From positions 576,114-640,113 of the forward strand of contig JAJOHG010000017.1 of assembly GCA_021029095.1 (NCBI GenBank): a stretch of 64,000 nt of DNA, written 5' to 3'. Source of the DNA: Phellopilus nigrolimitatus (taxonomy: Eukaryota; Basidiomycota; Agaricomycetes; Hymenochaetales; Hymenochaetaceae). The position numbers were made by a program, and so were the translations under genes. The notes below the pieces were generated by a model. It ran no database searches. It saw only the letters and a program-made list of their open reading frames with translations, and had not been told where the DNA came from. Position 1 is the first letter of the stretch. Every line of letters starts with the position of its first letter. Shown here in pieces: positions 55,759 through 64,000 of this stretch.

Positions 55759-57112
55759 ATAACAAGTTTCTGTCGCAGGAACCGTTTTTGGGGATTCCGG
55801 GTTTAGACTGTCAGTCGTGTCTTTCTTCGTCTGCCGAAAGACTCATGTTCTTCTGCAGTCCAAGTATAATGTTTCAATATCCAGTGCATTTTATATCACT
55901 TTAAAAAACACCATCCAGCATGTGTCTGTGTCTGTCTGTTTACAATCAATCCGGCATCACTGAAAACATTGCTGGGTCTCAAAGCAACCTCAATACCATG
56001 CGATGCTCCAATTAGAAAGAAGTAAAAATACATTTCAGTTATACAATGCATTCGTCTCTGATTCTTGCGTAGTTACTCCGCGGTTTTATACGAATTGTGG
56101 GATATCTTCTGTATTGACAGGACCTTATGAATGCTTTTTTAGATGAGTGTTCAGTTATCTGGGGGTCTATTGCATGTAATGACGTCTGATCACAGCGATG
56201 GCATCGCACTGTCTGTTTTAAAAACTCGGCCTGTGACAGTCCAAGTACTACTGTATAGCTCCTTAAGGGAACGTCCGGCTTACGATCCGTTCCACTGCCT
56301 AGAATCTCGTCGGGGACTGCGTGCCTCACGCACGTCTATGATGGCCCTAGGCAACACGACTCTCCCGAATTCGGTTTGCCGCCTGTACAGTACTGCTTAT
56401 TCGCGCGATTATCGCAGTCTTCAGTGGCCATGAGGCCTACCCAAAACTCTCAAATGTACTACTTCCTTCGTTTTTATTGAATTCCTATGTATACCGCGAA
56501 AATTATGTTCAAGTAGTCAAAACTATAGCTATGTACACATCGAATCCTCAGTGATCCTGATGTACATACATGAAAAACAGGAGCACGGGTGAGTGTATTT
56601 TCTCTTTTCTAAAAACAGATTTGGGACGTGCTGTGGCAAACCCAGCTGATCGCCTTCTGCTAGTACAGGACTCGGCATCGGTATTATCTGTCTTCTGCCT
56701 TCCTCGCGGGCGTGGTCTAGATCTTGCAGTCTTATAATTTTCAAGATAAGGTTCTGCAATCAAGTCTATCAACTAAATAGTCTCCGATCTGTCGCAACTT
56801 GCACGCGTCGTATGGAGGTCCACATCTTCTCTAGATCGCTTCGTACGTCCGGGTCCGCCGCATCGCGCTCAATCCTCTGAGCTACTCTGAGGCGACATCG
56901 CGCACATTGCATGCTTCGAGGCTTCTTTTTTTTTCATGCGTAAGGATATCGCGGACAGCTAGATGGCGTGTTATAAGAGCCGGTGCAAATTTGTACTCTT
57001 GACCGTGGCGGTTAACCTGTTCAAATTCATATATATACTGCTCCCTCGATCCTCGTCGCTCGCTCACCTGCTTCTCTAAACTTCAATTTTCGAGAAGTGA
57101 CCGCTCCATAAA
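55759..57112. other. Intergenic stretch
   Basis: 1.35 kb without a convincing gene. A short segment near 56860-56900 resembles a tRNA D-arm on the minus strand but lacks the rest of a tRNA. Confidence 0.4.
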
Positions 57113-58909
57113 ATGCCTTCCGTATCCTCGATCCCTGGCTCTCCAGAGATCGAAGTCATTGTCGTCGGGTGTGGGTTCGCGGGGCTCGCATGCGCGATCG
57201 AGTCCCGCCGCAAGGGCCATAAAGTCATACTGCTGGAAAAACGCACTGCACTGAAGGATCTCGGTAGGTCTCAAAACTTCACTCACGCGCCGCGGCTCGC
57301 TTAAGTGAGTACCCCCCCCCCCCCCGGCGGTAATCAGGCGATGTCTGTATACACATTAGGTTCTTCGTTCTGTTTTCTGGAACGGTGGCTCATCATTATT
57401 CAGTCCATCTCTTTCGCTCCGAACTCCGGCCGCTTGTTTGAATATTGGGGGCTCGGGGAGCAGTGAGGACTATCAAGTCTACATTGTTTGAATTATTCTC
57501 ATTTGCAGTGAATCAACTCAGGCTAGTGGACATCTGTACTCAACATCCGCTCATGCACATGCACAACTACACTGGGGAACTGCTCACGGCACAACCGCTC
57601 CCTCAAAAGCTCTACGGCTCAAACTCGTACAATGGACGCCGCGGGGAAATTCATGATGTGCTCCTCAGGTACGCGAAGAAGCTCGGAGTTGATGTGCGCT
57701 TCGAACAGAACGTCGAAGGTTACTGGGAGGACGAGAAGGGGGGCCGCGCCGGCGTCGTCGTTAATGGCAAGAAAATCGATGGAGATGTCGTTGTGGGTGC
57801 GGACGGTGCGAGGAGCCGTGCCCGGGAGCTCGTTCTTGTTTGTGATTTTAGACATTTAGGGACTGCATCAAAGTATTGATTTTTCTTACTAGGGGTTCGA
57901 GGATAAGCCCAAGCCGTCTGGCTATGCTGTATATAGAGCATGGTTCAACTCGAAGGAGCAGGGTATTGACAAAGATCCCCTCACAAGCGTTTTCTATAAG
58001 AAAGGGGGAGAATTCCATGGCTGGATCGGTGCGGTTCATAGATTTTCTTGATGACATTACTTTTTAATTTCATGACAATAACAAATTAGGCCAGGACATT
58101 CACATGCTTGCGATGTCTTTTCGAGACGGAGAAGAGATGTGCTGGGTAATGACGCACAAGTGCTTATCCCCCAATCAACATGCATTTTTGAACTGGATTC
58201 TGACCATTATTCAGGGACAACGATGACATCGGCGAGTCGTGGTCTTTGCCTGGAACGATTTCCGAGGCTCTATCTTATGTCAAAGGATGGGATCCGCGTT
58301 GCAGGGCGCTTATTGAAAAGACGCCTTCCTGCATAGACTGGAAGCTTGTATGGCGCGACCCGCTGCCGACTTGGGTCAGCGCTGGGGCGCGCATTGTCAT
58401 CATCGGAGACGCTGCACATCCGTATCTACCGTGAGCGATAACTAAAATTTTTGATGCTTGTCTTCGACTCTAAGTTACAAATCTTATTCAGTACGAGCAT
58501 CCAGGGTGCGTCTCAGGGTGTCGAAGACGGCGTCGCACTTGCGATCACATTGGAATTGGCCGGAAAGAAGAACGTGCATTTAGCAACAAGAACATTTGAG
58601 CATATCAGGTATATCCTTCTTTCTACCTTAGTATCTCGCAGAAACTCATTATAAAACCCTCGGGGTTCTACAAGATACGACCGAGTCTGCCGCGCGCAAG
58701 CGCAGGGCGTGACAACTCGCGATAAGCTGCACAAGAATCCAGAAGAACGCGTTGACGGAGACTTTGAAATGCCATTTCCTGAGTGGCTACTCAACTTCGA
58801 CGTCAGTAAGCACACTACCGAGATGTATGAAGGAGTCGCACGGGAAATACTGACCGATGGATATGTGCGGCCATCTGAACGTGTGATTAAGGGCGGTAAG
58901 ATTGAATAG
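57113..58909 (+). CDS. FAD-dependent aromatic-ring monooxygenase (salicylate-hydroxylase-like)
   Basis: Group A flavin monooxygenases hydroxylate aromatic substrates using NAD(P)H and O2. Nine exons give 434 aa: 57113-57263, 57338-57342 (5 nt), 57404-57462, 57522-57837, 57893-58028, 58090-58159, 58215-58430, 58492-58608 and 58675-58909. Seen: the FAD-binding GxGxxG region EVIVVGCGFAGLACAIESRR, then LGDSISFAPNSGR formed only when the micro-exon is used, RGEIHDVLL, the DG motif VVGADGARSRAR and the second FAD motif IVIIGDAAHPYLPTSIQGAS. Related enzymes include salicylate and 6-hydroxynicotinate hydroxylases; the substrate here is not known. It converges with an aldehyde dehydrogenase gene 360 bp away, which might act on related compounds. 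Confidence 0.9.
57338..57342 (+). other. 5-nt micro-exon GCGAT in the monooxygenase gene
   Basis: Flanked by TAATCAG before and GTCTGT after. Joining CTC-G, GC-GAT and TCC gives Leu-Gly-Asp-Ser, the conserved LGDSISF, and makes the total exon length 1,305 nt, an exact 435 codons. Skipping it breaks the frame. Confidence 0.75.
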
Positions 58910-59270
58910 GAGCAAGTTTAGAGAACATGTACTCCTCCAGATGTACAGAATATCGATTATAAACTCTTATTCGTGAGTAGCTGAAAGAAAGACTTCTAGA
59001 TTAGATTAAAATTTATTGGAAATTAAAAACAAACAAATGTCTCATTATCATGTGAGTATCACATGACTGAGGCGTCCGTCTCCGGATCAGCCACCGGTAA
59101 ACTATTTACAATCTTTATTCTGGCTTCAGTTTAAGCGCAGTCATCATCTGGATCTATTCTCACATCTCTTACGAAGCCTTTTATTATACAAACCTGGCGG
59201 CCCCAGCCACATCACATCCAGCAACGACAAAGTCCAAAAATGCTTTCATAAGGTAAAAGTGTGGCTGCTT
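58910..59270. terminator. Convergent 3' intergenic region
   Basis: Between the stop codons of the monooxygenase (plus) and the aldehyde dehydrogenase (minus). A/T-rich stretches near 58990-59045 are plausible 3'-end signals for both genes; no gene is seen. Confidence 0.35.
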
Positions 59271-61622
59271 TCATCCGTACCGCTTCTCGCTTTCTCCTTC
59301 CGCAAACCAGTCTCCGGACGCCCTCGACTCCTCGGTAGTTGCGATGTTGATAATGACTGACTTGCTTTGCGAGTCTGTCATTTTTTAAAGAAAAGGTCAG
59401 AACATACGCGTTGTTATGAACATTAATCACTGACAAGATTCGTATGCTTCGATACCATTTTCTCTGCCCATGCCGCTCTGCTTCATGCCTCCCCTTTTGA
59501 CGAGACGGACAGAGCTCGATCGATCAACACCACTACGACGTGAAGCTATAGCACTTACCATGGTGAACTAGGGTCGTTTCGATGGTGCGTGTTGACCCAT
59601 ACAAGCCCAGCTTCGATTCCTTCTGCGGCGCGATGCGCTCTTGACAGATCAGTCGTCCAGATTCCTGCTCCGAGGCCGTATTTGCAATCATTTGCCAGCT
59701 GAATACCTTCCGCTTCTGACTGATATGGGAAATCCAGGAGTGAATATAGCACAATTGTCTTAACAAGGAATATAATAGTCTTACGGAAAACTTCCTGACA
59801 ACGACGACTGGTCCAAAGACCTCCTCTTGCCAGAGTTCATCCTGCGTGTCGATGTCTGTAACGATTGTAGGCGCGAAGAAGCTGCCTTTCGACAGGTCGA
59901 AGTTGTCTAACGGGGACGGCCCTGACAAGGCCGCGCCACCGAGTATAACTGATCCTGATGAGCGCTCGACCATGCCGGTGATCCTCTGGAGGTGCCGCAT
60001 CGAAATGACAGTACCCATGCTCGACAGAGGATTAAGTGCTACCGGGGGATGTGCTTGAATACAGAGAGCAAAGAACGAGGGAAGACAAACTGTTAGGTAC
60101 TTACGGTCTCCTATTCTTCGAGTGATGCTCTTGGTTTTCTCCAAAAATGCAGAGATGAACTTTTCATATATGTTTTCCTGCACGACTATCCGGGCACCAG
60201 AGACGCAGGTCTGCCCTGCTGCCACGAAAGACGCAAAAGCTGTTCCGTTTACAGCAGATTGAAGATCTGCGTCATCGAAAATCACGATAGGTGCCTGTGA
60301 GTTTTGTCAAGGAAAAGGATAAATAATAATTAATTAGAAAAGAAAATTAATCACCTTTCCACCCAATTCTGCGGTGTAATACGCAAGATTTGAGGAGACG
60401 ATACTGCCAAGTTCCCGCCCGGTTTTGGTTCCAGCCTAAGCAAAGTAGTCAGTGATGAGAGGGTCTCATATGTCTCTTAAATAGACTCACAGTAATGTCA
60501 ACCTTTGATATGAGGGGATTAGCGCATATGTCTTTCCCAGTGGTGTGTCCATAGCCAGGAAGTACAGTTAAAACGCCATCCGGGACTGTATTTTTTGTCA
60601 GAAATGTGCATGGACATTGGCCCACAAAAACCTACGCCCGGATTCGCTTGCCATCTCAGCGAATTCGAGTACAGAAACAGGCGCGAGCTATGGATATTGG
60701 CATTCAGCGCCTCAGTATCCATATCTGAAACTGGAGCACTGTAAATTTCTACCTCCGAAGGTTTGACTATGACGCTGTTCCCAGCAGCAAGCGCAGGTGC
60801 AATCTTTTTGACTGCAATAAGAAGAGGGTGATTGAATGGCTATATTTGATACCAGCGAACACTCGTCAGCTCAACTTGGCGGAAGTGGAAATGCAAAAGG
60901 GATACAGTAATCTGAGCGACAACGCCTAGAGGGACGCGGGTGACGTAGTTCAGCAACTTTCCTTGCGTGGGCGCTACAAAGTCTGCGCGGGTACGCAGGA
61001 GCGCGGCATAATAATCCCTGCAAAAGAAAGCATTAAATATTCTCGGTGCATCCTCGGCAACTGAAGACTGAATCTGCGTCTTACAGCCATTCAGGAAGTC
61101 GACCAACTTGCGCGTTCATCTCACGAATAGCGCGTCCGGTTTGCAGCGATTCGATGCGCACAAATTCGGGCATGCGGGCCTCGAGGGCGCGCGCTAAGCG
61201 CGTGAGTGTAAGAGAACGCGAATGTGCGGATGTGCGCGACCAGACGCCTGATTTGAAAGTCTCGTGCGCACACTGAACAGCATAGTCTGCGAGCTTTTTC
61301 GAGGCAGAAGTAACTCTAAAGTGTTTTGTACAGTCATCATTTTCTTGTATTGAAAAATTCGAGCTCTGGCACCTACAAGCAAAGTTGCTCTCCATTGGCT
61401 GGATTTACAACAGGTATCCTGAGAATAAAGATGAATGAAATGTGTCCCTGAGCACAACCACTTCTTCCGACAAGGTAGTTTTTAGGCCACTGACTCTTCG
61501 GCGGCAGAAATTTCAAAAGCTTTCGATTTCTGGAGTCCGCCTCCAAGATAGGGACCGTAGCGGCTTCTCTGCTGCGCTTTCAACGGAGTTTCGACAAGGT
61601 GTACGAAAGAGTAGAAGACTGA
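59271..61622 (-). CDS. Aldehyde dehydrogenase, NAD(P)-dependent
   Basis: Oxidises aldehydes to carboxylic acids. The first visible exon (open from 61622) reads YGPYLGGGLQKSKAFEISAAEE and joins IPVVNPANGEQL, the family's VxNPAxGE start. Further exons contain SRSLTLTRLARALEAR, RVPLGVVAQIT, PALAAGNSVIVKPSE, VPDGVLTVLPGYG, ELGGKAPIVIFDDADL (general-base Glu), GQTCVSGARIVV (nucleophile Cys), LWQEEVFGPVVVVRKF, GLVWVNTH and MKQSGMGRENGIEAYE. The C-terminus is reached through SVIINIATTEESRASG and ends KRYG at 59271. No ATG lies in the first open exon, so the start codon must be in a small upstream exon that I could not fix; the 5' border is provisional. NAD versus NADP preference cannot be judged. 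Confidence 0.88.
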
Positions 61623-62275
61623 CTATCTGAGAAGCAAGTACCCTTGTCGGATTCATCGATAGCCTAATAGAGTGGGAATCGAAATTCAAAGTCGAGAGGC
61701 TGAAGCATAGGTACGCGTCTGTATCGGTTCACACTGCGATCACATGCACGCGTTTACTTATCGGCGTTTTTTCGAACGTACTCTCATCGAGCCAAAGTAT
61801 TAAAGCTTGTATAATTCAAGCACGGGAACCTGCCGACGGTAGACTACATGTAACACATCGCAAACCGGCTCATCATCTCTTCACAGGAATTAAAACAACA
61901 AATACGAGAATAAGAAGAATCCTGGAAGTCCGATAACAAGCGAAGACGAGGGTTCAAGACGAGAAAGACAAAACAATCCTAGGCAACCGCAACATGGATA
62001 ATACATCAACTGACCACATGGGTAACAGTAAAGCTATAAGTTGTATGACACAGAAATAAGTGCATGTTTACGGCACAGACGCAAAACCATTGCAATCCGA
62101 CTGAAAATTCGGGCGTGAAGACAAGCGGAGAGCGAAGAATGGAGTGAAAAACAGGACGGTATAAAAGGTATATGACTTGAGCAGAGTCTAAGTAAATACG
62201 ATATTTGCATAAGAGAATAGCGGATTACTCACTGCATATTTTTCAAGACATGGCCAGCAACCGAGCTAATGGTTT
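61623..62275. other. Intergenic stretch
   Basis: Probably holds the missing first exon and promoter of the aldehyde dehydrogenase gene and the 3' region of the membrane-protein gene. No separate gene is supported. Confidence 0.35.
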
Positions 62276-63630
62276 TCAATGCGCAGTACCGACGTACCCC
62301 GGCATCTGTTGCTGCGACGCATAGTAAGAGCTTTGACGCTGGAGCACGGACGGTACGACATAGATTGACTGGCCGTCATCAACGGCAGGTTCTCCATAGG
62401 CGGCTTCAGAGGTCCACGCGGTCTCATTACGCAAACCGGAACCCTGCATGCGAGACTTGGGTGCTTCCGCCACCCGGAATGCGCCTCTTCCTGCGTGGTT
62501 ACTGACAGCCGAATTTCGGTTTGACTCTGCCATGGGCGGCAAGCCATAACCATAATCGACATAATCACCATGGTTATAATTAACCTCGACTGGTTGGGAG
62601 CTTGGGAGCTCAGGCCGCTCGCGGATAGACCACCCATATCAGAGGCAATGTATTCCCCGCTGTCGCCGCGCCCTCCATGACCACCAGCCGTATAATCCTT
62701 GTACTCGGTATTGAAAATGTCGTGTTCTTCCGTGCGGCGTTTCTTGCGCAGTATAACGACTGCCGCAGAAAGCGCACCAACAATGACGATGCCAATGATC
62801 GAAAAGGTTGCAGCTACGGCGCCGGTGTTCTTTAGGAAACTGTTTTGCTTAGCCCCACTGCTGCTCAAGGCTTCTGAACTAGTTTCCGTTGCAGGGCTGT
62901 CTGTAGAGCTGTCTGTAGAGCTGTCTGTAGAGCTCGTCGACGCGCTTGCCAATGTTCGTGGCGATGACAAGCGTTGTTGTCGGAGATGTAGTCGAGAGGG
63001 GAGTACTAGCTATCAACTGAGTGTTTGCCGGCGTCGACGAAGATGACGAACTGCTTGTCCTAGAAGTGCATCAGTATTATTGATATATATCTTGCAAGAC
63101 TCGATACGCACGAGATCTGTGAAGTAGACGACGTCGTAGATGAAGTACTCGTCGACGATGAAGATGAGGTCGAAATTTCCGATGGCGTTTGGCTAGTGGT
63201 TGGAGTACGGGAAGTGCTAGTAGAACTCGGGTCGCAGACGTAAAAGTGGATGATTTGCTCGCAGAGAACGTCGATGTCGATGTCGAGGAGCTACTGAACG
63301 AACTGCTGGAAGAGGTCGGGGAGTGCGAAGCAGAAGTAAAACCGAGGTAGAAACCGAACTGGAGCTTGACGATGCCTTAGGGGTACTCGAGCTCGTCGAC
63401 GAAGTGGTTGAAGTGGTACTACCGAAGCCATCTCCGAAAATATCATCATCACCATTGTCGTCGCCCTGGCGGGCAACAAGGGCGAGCCTGGAGGCGAGCT
63501 GGCGCGAATGGCGCACGGCGATCTGCGGGGACGAGGAACCTTCTGCGAGCAAAACGAAAGAGAGTGTAATCACAAAGACAAGTGGAACGATTGTGAGGAG
63601 GCGGCCCGCATTTCCAGCTGAGCGACGCAT
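62276..63630 (-). CDS. Mucin-like Ser/Thr-rich single-pass membrane protein, frame-disrupted
   Basis: ATG at 63630 opens a signal-anchor-like N-terminus (RLLTIVPLVFVITLSFVLLA) followed by an acidic DDNGDDDIFGDGFG and a long Ser/Thr stretch (TTSTTSSTSSSTPKASSSS). A membrane helix (AATFSIIGIVIVGALSAAVV) with a basic stop-transfer RKKRR follows, then a cytosolic tail with repeated Tyr and Gln (QSIYVVPSVLQRQSSYYASQ) ending PGYVGTAH at 62276. This is the plan of fungal cell-wall stress sensors and of many Agaricomycete surface proteins with no known function. The Ser/Thr-rich reading jumps frame at about 63345, 63235, 62965 and 62605 without introns that could explain it. At least one real intron (donor near 63112, about 55 bp) is present. 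Either indel errors in repetitive sequence or a decaying gene would explain this. Confidence 0.6.
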
Positions 63631-64000
63631 CGTAGGGAGCGTCTAAAAGAGTGGCTGAGCAGCAAGGCTCGTCGTTGTTGAGCAAGAGGTCGTCGACGTC
63701 GTATGATGGTGGAACAGAAGATGAAATGAGTGTGGGAACCGAGCGATCTGCGACGCGAGTCGCGCCCGTCGTTGAACGTCCCGGTAACGGCAACGGCGCC
63801 TGATAAGCAAAAGCTTGATCTTGTCGTTAACGAGCTTGCCGAGAGGCACACACGTTGACCGCCCAGAGGAGAAAATGGAGAATAACGAAGGACTTACAAA
63901 AACCGCTTGGTTTTGTTTCCCGTTGCGTTTTATTCTCCGAGTCCGATCTGAACGATTGCCGTGTCGTCATTTGTTGGTATCTCCTTGCGCAATTCGACCG
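63631..64000. promoter_or_regulatory. Upstream region of the membrane-protein gene
   Basis: 370 bp to the window edge, with C/T-rich and G/A-rich runs. Minus-strand frames here are short and do not look like protein. Confidence 0.35.

Noticed and set aside
56860..56900. tRNA-like D-arm (TAGCTCAGAGGATTGAGCG on the minus strand)
   Set aside because: No B box, T-arm, anticodon stem or matching acceptor stem follows, so it is not a tRNA gene.

Overview
The window looks like nuclear DNA of a filamentous basidiomycete, most likely an Agaricomycete. Genes are split by many short (about 48-75 bp) GT-AG introns, and the recognisable proteins are fungal: an IQGAP, a Ccc2-type copper ATPase, Rrg7, Bst1, Vps60 and MFS and sugar transporters. 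No virus, CRISPR array, rRNA or complete tRNA was found.

Layout, left part (1-27.1 kb): the N-terminus of a basic nuclear-type protein (minus), ESCRT-III VPS60 (minus), GPI-inositol deacylase BST1, a small GPI-anchored Ser/Thr-rich protein, quinolinate phosphoribosyltransferase (BNA6), and, 26 bp away and convergent, an ACMSD-like amidohydrolase whose frame is broken by one missing base. These last two act, respectively, on and around the branch point of the kynurenine-to-NAD pathway. Then come a large acidic low-complexity protein of unknown function with an internal exon duplication, a 596-bp pogo-like MITE, the mitochondrial RRG7 gene, a gene-poor stretch, and a 16-exon IQGAP gene (CH, IQ repeats, RasGAP-related domain, C-terminal domain).

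Centre (27.3-45.3 kb): an MFS allantoate/nicotinate-type permease gene is cut in two by a 10,584-bp DNA transposon (29653-40236). The transposon has perfect 477-bp terminal inverted repeats and a TA target duplication. It carries an intact five-exon DD34E IS630/Tc1-mariner transposase, an intact 524-aa gene of unknown function, and decayed, intron-containing pieces of host genes, chiefly the splicing helicase BRR2 and probably a WW-domain protein. Removing the element with one TA restores the permease frame exactly. About 3 kb further on lies an old copy of the end of the same transposon family, itself interrupted at TA by a second, non-autonomous 1,155-bp element. This transposon complex is the most interesting part of the window.

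Right part (45.3-64 kb): a hexose-type sugar transporter (minus), a four-HMA-domain copper P-type ATPase (minus), an SDR oxidoreductase, a Nudix hydrolase with two frame breaks, an FAD-dependent aromatic-ring monooxygenase containing a 5-nt micro-exon, an aldehyde dehydrogenase (minus), and a mucin-like single-pass membrane protein (minus) with several frame breaks. Monooxygenase, dehydrogenase and SDR are neighbours, but nothing in the sequence proves a shared pathway.

Exon boundaries were inferred by hand from reading frames, splice dinucleotides and family knowledge. No alignment or database search was run.
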